Notes: generated by a model from the sequence alone, not told the origin. 64,000 nucleotides of DNA from Azadirachta indica (GCA_022749755.1 CM040450.1:9198913-9262912); one strand, 5' to 3'; counted from the stretch's first letter, positions 49,002 through 61,456 are shown. Program-made: numbers and translations.

Positions 49002-49439
49002 GGGTACATGCAATAGGACGTATTGGACTGTATTAAATTATAATAGTGTAGATTGGATTGGATTGTATTGTAATTGATTATATTAGATAAAATTTAATAC
49101 CGTACTATATTTGGTGCGGGATTGCATTATAATATATTAATTGTACAAAATAACTTTTTTAAAATTTTGAATTATAAATTATTATTTTTAATTAATAATT
49201 AAATAATTTAAAAAATTATTATTTTAAAAAGTTATTTAAAAAAGTTATTTTTTAAAAGAATAAATAAAAATAGTATAATACGGATTTGACTTAGTAAAAG
49301 AGCGGGTAAGTTTGAGGGGTTTAAACTTTATTATTTTTAATTTTTATACCATCTAATCCTTACATCAAACAGTAGATAAAAAAAATGTTATCCTGAATAA
49401 TAAAATTGTACAGTCGAGACCTACTTATCAAACATATCC
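49002..49439. mobile_element. Tourist-like (PIF/Harbinger) MITE
   Basis: The left end GGGTACATGCAATAGGACG and the right end, in reverse complement, GGATATGTTTGATAAGTAGG are imperfect inverted repeats flanked by TTA on both sides (48999-49001, 49440-49442), the usual Harbinger target. The interior is AT-rich with a repeated GATTGGATTG motif and no coding capacity. The degeneracy of the ends leaves some doubt. Confidence 0.5.
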
Positions 49440-49442
49440 TTA

Positions 49443-49651
49443 ATCACATAAATCATGGCCTAAGTGTTAAAAGATACTTGTCTTCTATAAATTAGAGGGC
49501 AGATATTCGAAATCCCACACTCAAAGTGTTGCACCAATAAATTTCTCGTAAGTGGAGAATGGTAAAATTTCGACAACTTTGCGTGAGGGTTGGTGCACCC
49601 ATAGATGTTTTTGTGGGGGTAGAAAATTCTACCCCTTGCATAAGGGCAGCT
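49443..49651. other. Left flank of the TR-GAG element, repeated on its right
   Basis: The part at 49581-49635 (GCGTGAGG, TGCACCCATAGA, TTTGTG, TTCTACCC) recurs at 53274-53330 beyond the element. No gene. Confidence 0.6.
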
Positions 49652-50319
49652 TGTCATGTGCCACCAATTTGAAAGCGCAACTGCAGAAAGCACAAGAGCA
49701 CGAGAGCACGCTCCTCACAGAATAAGCGCACCCAAGTTCTGAACTCGCCTACCCTTTCGATGAGAGTGTGCCCGACTTTCTACCGTGGCGACCGAGGCTA
49801 AGCATGTCAGCGACCCTTGGAAGTAGCCACGTCAAGCTTCATTTGGGCTGAATAATCAAGCACAAGAGAGGAGCAAGCTGGACAACACATGGGACAGTTT
49901 AGTAGCTAAGCTTGACTTCTTTAGAATTGTGATCCAATAGGCCCAAATGAGAAATAGTGGTGGTAGGTAGGATATTTGTTTATTTTCATGTAAATTATGT
50001 AAATGCATTTATCTTGGCGATTAAAAGTGCTTGTGTAAATTGAATCATGCCCATCTATTTGTACATATATATTGTATAGTGTTGTGTAATGAAGAAAGGA
50101 CCCATTTTCTCTTCCACTTTGTCTCTTCCATTGCTTCTTCTTCTTTTCTATTTTTGCTCCCAATTTGAGCACCAAATTAACATAGCTCACTGCCATTTCT
50201 TACACCCACCTAAACACAAATTAATCTTGGGTTGAAAAGGGCTTACTTGGTCAATGCATAGAAGCTTGTCTAAGTACTGCACGTAGCTAGAATTCTACTT
50301 CAATTTCCAGCATGTGACA
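49652..50319 (+). repeat. 5' LTR of the TR-GAG element
   Basis: 668 bp from TGTCATGTGCCACC to TTTCCAGCATGTGACA. It lacks about 100 bp that the right LTR has between 52595 and 52690 (around GAATAGTATACTGGTGAACA). Confidence 0.88.
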
Positions 50320-50322
50320 GTG

Positions 50323-50334
50323 TCGTATCAGAGC
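50323..50334 (+). other. Primer-binding site (initiator Met tRNA)
   Basis: TCGTATCAGAGC, three bases inside the left LTR, against the consensus TGGTATCAGAGC. Confidence 0.85.
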
Positions 50335-50580
50335 AAATTTATGTGGGTTTGTTTTGTAAGCATCTCTGCAACTTATTCTTACTGATTTTGGAATATTACA
50401 CTAGCTAAAAACCCTAGGTTGTAGAAATTTTGGCTGTTGTGTTGTGGCTAAAATTTTTGGGTTTGTACACTTTGGTTTGTTGCTGTGATTGTAGAAATTC
50501 TGGGTTGTGGTTTACTGGTTGTTGGTGAAATCATTGCAGAATTTGTGTTGTGTTGGGAAGTTTGGTTGTAAATATAAATC

Positions 50581-51716
50581 ATGGTAGCCAAGGATGTAGA
50601 AGCTAGTGGTGTTGTGGAGGTTGTGCAGGAAAAATGTGGATGTGTTCAAGGCTCAAGAAGAGGGGGAAAGGAGAGAGTTATGTCCAAGGAAATGGTAAAC
50701 TCATTTGACGCTAGATTAGCGAGGGTTGAACTTTGCTTGGGTGACATCCATGAGCATTTAGATACATTGGATGACAAAATGAGTCAACTTGAGATAGAAA
50801 TTGACGCTACCGGTGTCGAAAGTTGACTTCAACATATTTTTAACACATTTGCAGATTCCATGAGGTTGGACATAGAAGAATTTTAGGGGAGAGTTAATGT
50901 TGAATTGGGTTCTGTCAAGGCGGAATTAGCGGAGATTAGGCAAGACCTCGCATTATGCAAAACCACCATTACTTTGGGTATAGGTACCAGTAGTGTACTG
51001 AGAGTGAAGGTTCCGGATTCGCTCAAGTTTAAAGGCAAGCGGGACGCCGAGGAAGTTGACACAATCCTATAGATGATGGTACCTACAAATGCATGAAGAT
51101 GGGATCCGAATTAGTACCGTTACTCCCTATTTTGATGGTGATGCGGTGTTATGATAGAGACGCTGACATACGGAGATGGAGAAGGGTTTATGCCAGATAG
51201 ATACTTGGGAGATGTTTAAGGGTGAATTGAAGAGATAATTTTACCCGAAAATGTAGAGGAGGTTACGATAAAGAAGTTTTGAAGACTTAGGCAGCAAGGG
51301 TCAATAGCGGAGTATGTGCGAGAGTATAATTCACTCATACTCGAGATCATTGACATGCTAGAGAAAAGTCGATTGCTGTTTTTCATGGATGTGTTACAAC
51401 AATGGGCAGAGGAAAAGTTGCGGAGAAGAAATGTCCAAGACCTTGCCTCAAGAATAGCAGCGGTGAAATCCTTGATTGAGCATCGCCGAGAGTCTTTGAA
51501 ATGTGACCAAAACCAAAACCCGACTAAAAGTGGACATGATAAAGGTGGGCAAATGAAGCTTCACAAGTTGGGACCCCAATATGAGACGGGGCGGCTACCG
51601 AAAGCTCTCGAACAAGGAGATGGCAGTAAAGGGCAGTTCGACAAGCAACGCGAGTAGAAGCAATGGACGTGCTACTTGTGTGGTGGGGATCATCACACCA
51701 AAGAGTGCCTGTAACA
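50581..51716 (+). pseudogene. Gypsy-type gag of the TR-GAG element
   Basis: The frame opens MVAKDVEASGVVEVVQEKCG at 50581, then a coiled-coil-like stretch (VNSFDARLARVELCLGDIHE). After stops it continues with VKVPDSLKFKGKRDAEEVD, the start of the retrotransposon Gag domain. From 51316 a clean open stretch of 113 residues includes REYNSLILEIIDMLEKSRLL, FFMDVLQQWAEEKLRRRNVQ and DLASRIAAVKSLIEHR. A zinc knuckle CYLCGGDHHTKEC follows at 51671-51709 with all ligands present. In-frame stops at 50824, 50884 and 51070, and frame changes near 51120-51290, disable it. The long clean stretch suggests fairly recent loss. Confidence 0.82.
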
Positions 51717-51732
51717 AAACTGCTTCAATGCC

Positions 51733-52278
51733 TTGCTGAGCTCATTTAAGTCGGATGAGGATGCACGGGTTGGAGCGCCGCGCATCCTCAACACAATGAA
51801 GGCCAAAGGGGTGTACGAGGGAGGGAGAGACGTCTGGGGCCAATTCAGCGGAGAAGCCGAAGCCCAAAAAACATTAAAGTATGTTGATGTTAGTATCAAA
51901 AGGTTAAGCTTCAAAGCCTTCATCGACAGTGGCGCTAACCATAACCATTCCTTGGTTGTGGAAAAGTTGGCAAAGCAGCTGGGTTTGGTGCTGAGCGAGG
52001 AGCCAGAGTTGATCAAGGTAGTGGATCAGCCTTGTCATCCAATTTATAAAGTTGCTCGGAGTGTCCCAATCAGAGTCGGAACATGGAAAGGCAGAATTAA
52101 CTTCACCGTGGTACCGATGAGCAATTTCCAGCTTTTGTTGAGCGACGATTTCATCGACAAGTTGTTGCCCTTCACGTTCACTAAGGATAGATGTACGGAG
52201 TTTACGGATGCCGAGAAGCAACACAAGGTGCCGATCGAAAGAGTTCGAGTTGGTGGCAGTGTGTTTTTAGCTTTCTAG
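51733..52278 (+). CDS. Retroviral-type aspartic protease region of the TR-GAG element
   Basis: One open stretch of 181 residues behind the zinc knuckle. The active-site motif appears as FIDSGANHNHSLV (D-S-G where gypsy proteases usually have D-T-G; both work in the family). It is followed by LAKQLGLVLSEEPELIKVVD, VPIRVGTWKGRINFTVVPM and FQLLLSDDFIDKLLPF, corresponding to the flap and the second half of the family fold (the usual motif there is ILGMDFL). It would cleave Gag within particles. It stops at 52276-52278 just before the LTR, with no RT behind it. Probably translated as part of Gag-Pro when the element was intact, separated now only by one stop. Confidence 0.75.
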   Translation: MLSSFKSDEDARVGAPRILNTMKAKGVYEGGRDVWGQFSGEAEAQKTLKYVDVSIKRLSFKAFIDSGANHNHSLVVEKLAKQLGLVLSEEPELIKVVDQPCHPIYKVARSVPIRVGTWKGRINFTVVPMSNFQLLLSDDFIDKLLPFTFTKDRCTEFTDAEKQHKVPIERVRVGGSVFLAF

Positions 52279-52476
52279 GTTATGTGCGGAGCAGAGACTT
52301 GCTCAGCGAGGTTGAAGTAAGATGGTACTCCCTCATCTAGCACCCATGGGCAGAATACACATGCAGTGCGCTCAGTTCGTGCCAGTTCGTATAGAAGAAA
52401 GTGCAACACAGCTGTGTGAGCTCAAGTCCTCGACAGTAAGCTTGACAAGGGCGTCAAGCACTTTGGTGGGGGAGAG

Positions 52477-53242
52477 TGTCACGTGTCACCAATTCGGAAG
52501 TGAAACCGCCGAAAGTGCAAGAGCATGAGAGCGTGCTCCTCACATAACAAGTGCGCTCAAGTTCCGGACTTGTCTACCCTCTCGACGGAGAGCGTACATT
52601 GGTGGATGAATAGTATACTGGTGAACAGTAGCCCGCAAGTAGAGAGGGGATTTCGATAGGTTTTTAAGGGTGAGCAGAGCAGGACGGGAGCATGCCCAAC
52701 TTCCTACCCTAGTGATCAAGGCAAAGCATATCGACCACCCTTAGAATCAACCACCTCAAGCTTCATTTGGGCTGGCAACCAAGCACAAGAGAGGAGTAAG
52801 CTGGACAGCACATGGGACAGTTTAGTAATTAAGCTTGGCTTCCTTAGAATTGTGATCCAATAGACCCAAATTAGAGATAGTGGTGATAAATAGGATATTT
52901 GTTTATTTTCATGTAAATTATGTAAATGCATTTATCTAGGCCATTGAAAGTGCTTGTGTAAATTGAATCATGCCCATCCATTTGTACATATATATTGTAT
53001 AGTGTTGTGTAATGAAAAACTTACCTATTTTCTGTTCCACTTTGTCTCTCACGTTGCTTCTTCTTCTTCTCCATTTTTGCTCCTAATTTAGGCACCAAAT
53101 TAACATAGCTTATTGCCATTTTTTACACCCACTTAAACACAAATTGATCTTGGGTTGAAAAGAGCTTACTTGGACAGTGCATAGAAACTTGTCTACGTGG
53201 CACACATAGCTGGAATTCCGTTTCAATTTCCAGCACGTGACA
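52477..53242 (+). repeat. 3' LTR of the TR-GAG element
   Basis: 766 bp from TGTCACGTGTCACC to TTTCCAGCACGTGACA, preceded directly by a purine tract. Longer than the left LTR because of the extra stretch near 52595-52690. Confidence 0.88.
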
Positions 53243-56200
53243 AGCTGCACTAATGGATTAAGTTCTACGCCATGCGTGAGGCCAAATGCACCCATAGACT
53301 TCTTTGTGAGGGGAGAATTTTCTACCCTCCTACTTACGTGAAGACATATACACTACTAGATTTCTTATGCAATAAAAACAAAAAATTAGTACATCCAAAT
53401 ATGTACACAGAACTATTAACAAAGATAACCTAAAGGTAATATTTCACCTTCTTTGGTCAGGAAGGACAAAAAAGTTTCACAGGTATAGCCTAGAGGTCCT
53501 ACAATAACGAGTCACCAAATCCGAGGAAAATGTAGAAGCCAAATTTGCAAATTTGAGAAGAGCGAACCGAGCCGAGTAATCAAAAAAAAAAAAAAATCAG
53601 CACGCAGGATGATAACCCAAATTGAATATTGATTTAAAGCTAAATTAGATATTAATTCTCTTCCTAATTACCTCTAAAATAATTTCTATTCTCATAAGTT
53701 ATTAAAAGAAAAATTTTATGAATATCATAACTCTCAAAATTAATGTATGCTCCAATTAAGAGGTAAATCTACTACTTAAACATTAATATTTCTCTTAAAA
53801 ATATATAAATACTTGCTAACTTTAACAAGTAATTAAATTTATTTTTAATTAAAAAATTAAATAAACTAACATAAAGACTTGAGTTAACATTGACAATTTT
53901 TTTTTAATTTATAATTATTATTTAAATAAATATTATTCTTTTATTTTAAATATAACATATTAAGAAATTAATAGATTAGTACTCAGGTTTGCAGATATTC
54001 TGGCCCATTAAAGTAAGCATGATTTGAGAAGCGAAGGAAATTCATTCCAAAATAACAAGATAGGTCTCTGTTTGTGCTTGTATTTTAATTGAAAATCTAA
54101 ATGTGGTTGACATGTAATGAATGCCTATTTGGTTTAATTTTTTCATTAGGTAAAATAATTTTTTTTAACATTAAAACTCTTTTTAAAATTTTTTATATCA
54201 TTTGATTAGTATAAAAGAAGGTCTTTTGAAAATTAAAAACATAATTTTCTTTATTCTAAATAAATCTAAAATTTGAATTTTGAAAATAGAGACTTTTTAA
54301 AAGCTGAAATTATTTATAAAATTTTTATTTTGTTTTAAAAAATGTTGATACATGAAATTTGATCATGGGCCAAGCTTAAGTTTAAACCAAAATTATATTA
54401 TTTTACCAAGTAATATATACACAAGTATAAGTAGACCTAAACCACTCTTTGGGGATTCAAATTATGAACTGTGGTGTAAAATGTAAAAATAGGCGCAAGT
54501 GTAATCCCAATCAATGTAATGTCTTAGACCTAATCCATTTAGAAATATTTAGACCCAAATAGTTTATTATATAATTAAGTTAATGTATAAGAAATATAAA
54601 AGTTTAAAAAGCCTTTTCTTTTTTAAAACCCAAAAACTTTATTTTAATTAATTTAAGGTTAATAAAAATAAGTATTTATTTTAATTAATATTAATTAAAA
54701 TAAGTATTTTATTACATATATAAAACTTTGAATATCTCTTTTAAATAAGATTAAATTATATCAATTTAATTCTTAAAGAAAAACTTATCTAAGAAAGATA
54801 GTTTGTATTAGAACAAAATTCCATGAGTTAGTTATGTCCTACTACAACTTCACCTTATACACTATATAAGAAATCTATGTTTTTAAGTTCGGGGATCTGG
54901 AATTCGTTAGCATTAATTTCGTAAAGAGTGCATCCTTGGAGAAAGATCTTCTTCTTCACAACAACACTTGCTCATTGTTTAGCTATTTTTCTAAATCTAT
55001 TTTGAAGTATTGCCCAGTATCCAATTGTCTTTTCTGCATTTATTGGCTTTAGCCTGGTTATTTTAGATTTGAAAATCACCTTTTCTGTTAATTTAGATTT
55101 GTTAGATTGCAAATAGTCATATTGAATACCGTTATAAATTGGTCTATCAATATTGATCTAATTCTTCGATAATTACGATCGATCATTAAACCCTTGTGTT
55201 ATTTTGTATTGATATTTTGACTAGTTTACTCCTACACACACCATGGATTGAAATTTTGTGTTTCGTACTTTTTCTAGATATTTCTTAGGTACAATAGTAG
55301 TCGTAGCAGATATTTCTGAATAAATTTAAGTTAGTCTCCTAAGCTTACAATAACACAACTCTTGGGCCATCAGGTGAGACTCAAGGAACATCGTGGGCCT
55401 TACTCCCTGCAACTAAAAAAGGATGCGAAAGGTCAATTTAAATCTAAAGGCTCAGCAGTATTGAAGCCTATCGAGAGCAATACAAGGTTTATTTAAGCGA
55501 TCAACCAATCATGATTCAACACATGAATTGAGTAAAGTTCTCTTGCTAACAAAGGTTTTATGTTATTTCCTTAAAATAAAGTATTAAAACTTGTCTAAAT
55601 ACTTAATTTTTTCTAAAATTTATTTTTACCAACTAAACAATCAATAAGTTTTTATTAAAACTCTACTTATAAAAGTTTTACTAGTAAAAGATCTATTACA
55701 AAAAGTTCTACTTAAAAGTTATATCAAGCAAACATTTAATCAAATGTTTTTAAAGATGTTTATTTTTAACTTAATACCAAAAACTTACTGGCTGTATATT
55801 TTAAAATCAATTAAAATTTTTAACATAATGTAAATTTTGAAATTAGAATAATTTTTTAATTGTAATGAATTAAAATACCTTTATAAAAGTTATTTATTTG
55901 TTATATACAACGATTATCTTAATTATTTATAAGAATATGATAGGTAAAAGTACTAATTTTAAATATTTATATTCAAGCATTATTAAAAATAAATTATTTA
56001 AAATTATTTGGATTTATATATTTAAATTTGTTTAGATTTCAGATGAAACTAAACTGGTAGACAAAAAAGATAAGCAAATAGTATACAATTAGACCTATGT
56101 AGAAAGAATATCAAAGTTAACAGGGAATTCCCTAAAATTAGACCTTGCTAACATTGACAGTTATTTGACTCAAATGTTTTGAGTCAAAAGTCTATATTAC

Positions 56201-56549
56201 CCTTACTCTAAATCTAAATATGGATGGTAGAAGTTCAACTCCTTGGAAGTACAAAATAGAGACTATTTTCCTTTCAAAATGTAGATAAAGATTTCGTAAA
56301 TTGGTGTAGATTTCCAAACGATGTTCGACCAGATCCAATGAAGAGTACTCTTGATTCTTGGTAAACTTTTAATATAATATCGATAAATTATACATGTAAT
56401 TTATAATATCCAAGAAAAAAATGATCTTCTTGTACACTATAAAGAGTCTAAATGCACCATAAACATGTTTAATACCATACTCGAACATGTTACCAACATT
56501 AACAATATTGAAATTTCAGAATACCAAACATTTCAGTTGATTTTTTTCA
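53243..56549. other. Intergenic DNA, possible LTR-like piece in the middle
   Basis: 53274-53330 repeats the left flank of the TR-GAG element. A poly-A run sits at 53582-53596. Around 54840-55330 composition becomes more mixed and a TATA-like ACTATATAAGAAAT occurs at about 54859-54872, followed by leader-like sequence, as in an LTR or an old promoter; I could find neither ends nor a partner copy. The rest is AT-rich. No coding sequence is recognisable. Confidence 0.4.
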
Positions 56550-57380
56550 TGATGAGAATCTTTGCTACTAATGTGGCATGACAAAGAGCAATCCACATCA
56601 AACATCGAAAAGACAAAACGTGATACGACAACAGATCACTTATTACCACGATAGCTACTTCAAGAGGGTAACCTTACACTACAAGAAGTTTAAGGCTCAC
56701 ATAGGAGCACTAAGTCATATGCTTTACCATATGGGCATCAAAGTCATGACAGTATAAATAAGTAGATGGGTTTAAGGGAACCATTAATGTTAGAACCACA
56801 AATCGAATCTATAAAAGTGACGTATGTCCAATGCTTTGGCAAGTTGCTCTTATAACAAGTAAACTCATCTAACAAGACCAATGGTTAAGGGATAATAATC
56901 ATGATCTAACTAAGTCAAGTGAATAAATTAGGGGTTTAATGTGAAGGCGATGTGTAGGAAGAATGACGGTGGTGGCCTACTCTCATTGGTGGCAGTGAGT
57001 AGTAAGCCATGTGAGTTCCAAGCTCTTTCATTCTTTGCTTATATAAATAGAGGTACACCAAGGAGAAATGTAAGTCTTTTCTTTCCCAAAAATACTCTTT
57101 ATATTTATTTCTCATTTCTCTCATGTTTCTTTGTATATGTGTTCGATTTGACTCTATTGGCACCCTTTGACAAATTTTCGTAGCGCAGGTAACTACTTTC
57201 AAATGTGTGACAGAGGAAGGTCCACCTTCGTAGGCCAGTTGGCCAAGCATACTGAGTCGATGCCTTAAGGGTCATCATAACGTGGACGCATTTCTCACCA
57301 AGTTGATAAATCATGTTTATTGATAGTGACTTTGTCTACGTGGTACCCATATATGATGTGACAAAATTTTAGAATCAACA
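56550..57380 (+). repeat. 5' LTR of the Tat/Retand-like element
   Basis: 831 bp beginning TGATGAGAATCTTTG and ending GAATCAACA. Pieces such as GAAGGCGATG, CATGTGAGTTCC, AGGAGAAA and TGGACGCATTT match the right LTR, with substitutions throughout, so the insertion is old. Short open frames on both strands here are LTR sequence and not genes. Confidence 0.85.
57041..57050 (+). promoter_or_regulatory. TATA box of the Retand-like 5' LTR
   Basis: ATATAAATAG, in the position where the right LTR has the decayed TATATGAGTG. Confidence 0.6.
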
Positions 57381-57649
57381 TTTAGCGTCGTTTATAAGAA
57401 ACACAACAAATGCCTATCCATGGTCATAAAGGCCCCATGGCAGTATCCAATGACCCAAGAATTACCTCTTTAACATATTCACAGTATCATACGGGCTAGA
57501 GTGATGTTTTGCGATAAGCAAAGACTTGAGTGAGCCAAGTAGGACACTGAAGTGAGATTCTCACCTAGGAAAGTGGTGTAAGAGATGACTTAAGGATACT
57601 CAAGGAGTTAGGGGCTTAGTATGAAGGAAAGCCATTAATGAAGTAATGG

Positions 57650-58260
57650 ATGATACCAAGGTTGCCATCTGTGTAGATCTTTTTGAAGCTAAATCTACCT
57701 GATGCATTGTTTAATATAGAATATGTCAACCGAGGTTGCCATTTGTGTAAATCTCTACAAAGGGTCAGACATACCTAATGTGTCATTCAATACCTAATAT
57801 GCTAATCGAGGTTGCCATCTACGTAGATCTCTGCGAGGGGCCACATCTACTTGATGATCATTCAAATACTGAAGATGTTAGCCAAGGTTGCTATTGGTGT
57901 AGATATTTTACAAACAACATGATCTATATGGCTTACTATGGTATGTGCATCAATGATGCCACATGGTGATTAATGTTATCTTTATCATGGCAAGTTTAAT
58001 ACCACTTTACATTTTGTATATTACCATTTGCGTAAATCTTTTACAAGAAGCAAGATTCACATAGCTCACTATGGTGTATGCACCAGTGGTATCACATGGT
58101 GTTATTGTTATTTCCCACCAAGCCACTTCGTATTTTGTATATTGCTATTCTCGTATATCTTTTGTGAGTAGCAAGATCCTTATAGTTTGCCGTGTTGTAT
58201 GTGCCAGTGGTATTACATGGCATTATTATCTTTATGGCTTTTATAGGAAACCTCCGCTAG
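57650..58260 (+). repeat. Minisatellite in the Retand-like element
   Basis: The motif AGGTTGCCATCTGTGTAGATC starts a unit at about 57659, 57733, 57809 and 57885 (periods 74 to 76). Two longer, more diverged units follow at about 58018 and 58139 (TATTACCATTTGCGTAAATC and ATTGCTATTCTCGTATATC). The longer units share CATAGCTCACTATGGTGTAT- and ACCAGTGGTATCACATGG-like stretches. No coding capacity across units. Confidence 0.85.
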
Positions 58261-58764
58261 TGTTATCCACAGAGAAAAGAAAGCCTAATGTCTAGTGCTA
58301 AATTTCAAAATTGAGTCATTGTGAGAAGTTAGACTTTTTTTACTTCACTTTTCACAATTTCAACTGACTTGGTGAATTTTTTCAATGGGAGAAGGATTCA
58401 ACTTAATCTATGATGGGATCTGCAAGGAAATTCACCATCAACAAGGTGATTCAATTTCTCCTAAGAGACAAATCGTTCTCGGCAACTTTGGTGAATTCAA
58501 CTACGAAGGGATCTCGTTCCTATATTAATAGGTGATTTTATTATTGGTAGTAATTTGATTTTGCTTAGCAAGTATGCATTTATATTATCAAAGCATCAAC
58601 GCAAGCATCAATGGTGAAGTTGTGCGTTCACGAAATAATTAAAGCACACATGAATATAAAATAAATAATTATATATATGAGCTTGGATATAACAGCATCA
58701 TAGAAAAGCATAAAAGAGGCAACCGTGACATATGACTATTGTTTATTATGAAATTAAATAACTA

Positions 58765-59453
<689 letters not shown>

Positions 59454-59559
59454 CTTTATCGATTCCATCGGAGCTAGTCTCTCATTCACTAATTTAAGCC
59501 TCTGCCTCTGCCAAATTTAGAGAAAGTTGAATCCTTGCTTAGGTCTTTATGGCAAGTTC

Positions 59560-61456
59560 ATTATTTAATTTGATAGCCTTGTCTTTAAAAGAAGTGATTC
59601 TCTTTCAAAGTTAATTAGAGTCTTACTAAGTTTTCTTCCTAAGTTCCAATATTTAGGCTTCTAACTTGCCTACCAACTCGCGTGCCTAGGTGAAAGCTTC
59701 CCTTTCATTGGTTACCTCCTTAATTGTCTTGGTGATTGCTTCACTCTCCTTAGTTAGTTCGAATATAATGCTTTTGTTGCCTTTGTTCCTAGCCAAGAAA
59801 GCGAAAGAAAATTGTGAAGAAACAAATGAGAATGAAAACGATTAATGATTTTGAAAGATAAAAAATTTTAATAGGATGCGTGTTAAAGACCTTACCAGAA
59901 ACAAAGTTTCCACCATTTTGCCACTAAAAATACGTCATGAGGGAGTGAGCACTGCTAACAAGTTCTTCCTTTGGAATCTCGATCTTAGAGATTGAACTAT
60001 TAACGGTGACGACACAATGTTCCTTGTAACCAAGGGAAAGAGTAGGCGGAAGAAATATTACGACTTTGTTTAAAAGAACGATTTTTGGAAGACTGTTGCT
60101 TTTTCCCTCAATAAAAGCTAATGTGTTTGAGTAATTAGGGGTTAGATGTATGATGTCAGGAATAGAAATATCAGAGGTAGGTTTCCTATGGTGATGTTGC
60201 ATTACAGCTCAGTTTAGAGTGATTCAATTGTCCTATGGCGTCAAGGATTTTTCCTTTAACGCTTCTCCTAGGTCCATTCTTTTTGAGCTTCTTCCTCTTT
60301 GTTCTAGCATTTCTCCCCTCGTCTGCCATATTAGCGAGTTTAAGTTCCTTGAAGTGTCTAACTACCACAAAATAAATAATAATAATAAAACGAATAATCT
60401 TAGAATTAAAGTCATAAATAGGAAAAGAATAAGACAACATTCTTACTTTATTCTTTGATGAAGAGGTTAATGAAGCCCGTGGTTCAGAGATATTCAGGGT
60501 CAACGAGCGAATATTGAACTCGCTCATCGAAATGCAAAGAAATTAGTCTATAATGACGTCTCTCTTCAAGAATGTTCAAAATAGGAGATCAAGTATACCT
60601 CCTTGCAAAATGTAGAAAAATAAAGATTATGTCAAGTACATAGCAGTAAGGAAATATACAAAAGAGAGAGATAATAGGTTATGCGGCTCTTTGGAGCTCA
60701 ATTGAAGCCTTTTAGGGCGTCCATCTATCATGATTGTGTGTCCCTTTCACCCCTGATGAGAAAGAACTTGTTTTTTCACGATTTATTGGGCAAAGGTTGG
60801 CCTAGTATTAGGTGATGATCATTGTAAACATGAACACAGAGATGGAAATACCTTGCCTTTGATCTTTAAGATTCGCTTTGATGATGTCGTAATGGAAAAT
60901 CTTATCCATGGAAGGTTCAATGTTGTAGTTGGACTTATACAAAGCCCATATTTCGACAAGGATCCTCCACCAATTGGGACTTACTTGTATAGGAGATACT
61001 ATGAAGTGTTCAAGGAATTTGCAATATAAAAGACTAAAGAGGAAGTCTAAGTCTTATGCAAAAGAAATTCAAATTTGAAGTGGTTTGCCCATCTGAAGGA
61101 TGACTAGGTATGTCATCCTTGGAGATAGGCCACATTTCAATGTCATTTGGTATCAAATATTCGTTTTCAATATTCCCTAGACCTCCGTCGGTTACACATT
61201 GCAAAATAGAGTCAATGGAGTATTCAATTTCCCCGCAAAGCTCCCTGGCGAATTTTTTCTCCTTTGATTCCTTGAGGTAGGCCTTCGTGGTTGATTTTTC
61301 AGGAAAAGAATGATAAGCGTTGGAGACTTTAGAAGGATTAATGAATGAACTTGAACAGGAAAGACTGGCATGTTCATCTCCAATGTCATTCTTGTTGCCG
61401 GCGAGTTTATGAAACCTTTGAGATTGAACTTGATATAGGTTGATTTGGGCTGCCAT
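59560..61456 (-). pseudogene. Antisense ORF of the Retand-like element (Transposase_28-like), decayed
   Basis: Reading leftward from an ATG at 61456, the protein opens MAAQINLYQVQSQRFHKLAG and stays open for 140 residues. After a frameshift near 61035 it continues KFLEHFIVSPIQVSPNWWRI, then LVEIWALYKSNYNIEPSMDK, which resembles the Q-x-x-P-N-x-W-R core of plant proteins called putative gypsy-type transposon (PF04195). Further pieces are MSEFNIRSLTLNISEPRAS (60527), an intron-like stretch with GTAAGA donor, the basic segment RTKRKKLKKNGPRRS, and a coiled-coil tail KESEAITKTIKEVTNE near 59740-59700. It runs opposite to the LTRs, as in Retand-type elements, where its role is unknown. Stops and frameshifts make this copy inactive. 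Confidence 0.6.

Larger units (their letters stand above)
49652..53242 (+). mobile_element. TR-GAG type LTR element: LTRs, gag and protease only
   Basis: LTRs at 49652-50319 and 52477-53242 run TGTCA...TGACA. The left is followed by TCGTATCAGAGC (50323-50334), eleven of twelve bases of the initiator-Met tRNA primer site. The right is preceded by the purine tract GGTGGGGGAGAG. Flanking bases share AGCT on both sides, a 4-bp match. Between the LTRs are only about 2.1 kb with a gypsy-type Gag and aspartic protease; RT, RNase H and integrase are absent and there is no room for them. This architecture matches the plant TR-GAG class, which needs enzymes from a full-length partner. Confidence 0.85.

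Noticed and set aside
54340..55330. Solo LTR starting near TGATACATG with a TATA-like box at 54859
   Set aside because: I could not find a matching end, target duplication or partner LTR; mentioned only in the intergenic entry.
56936..57250. ORFs in the left LTR and the similar frame at 62568-62831 (MMASSLLLLVALSSKPCEF)
   Set aside because: They lie wholly in LTR sequence, the frame is not conserved between the two LTRs and no domain is recognisable.
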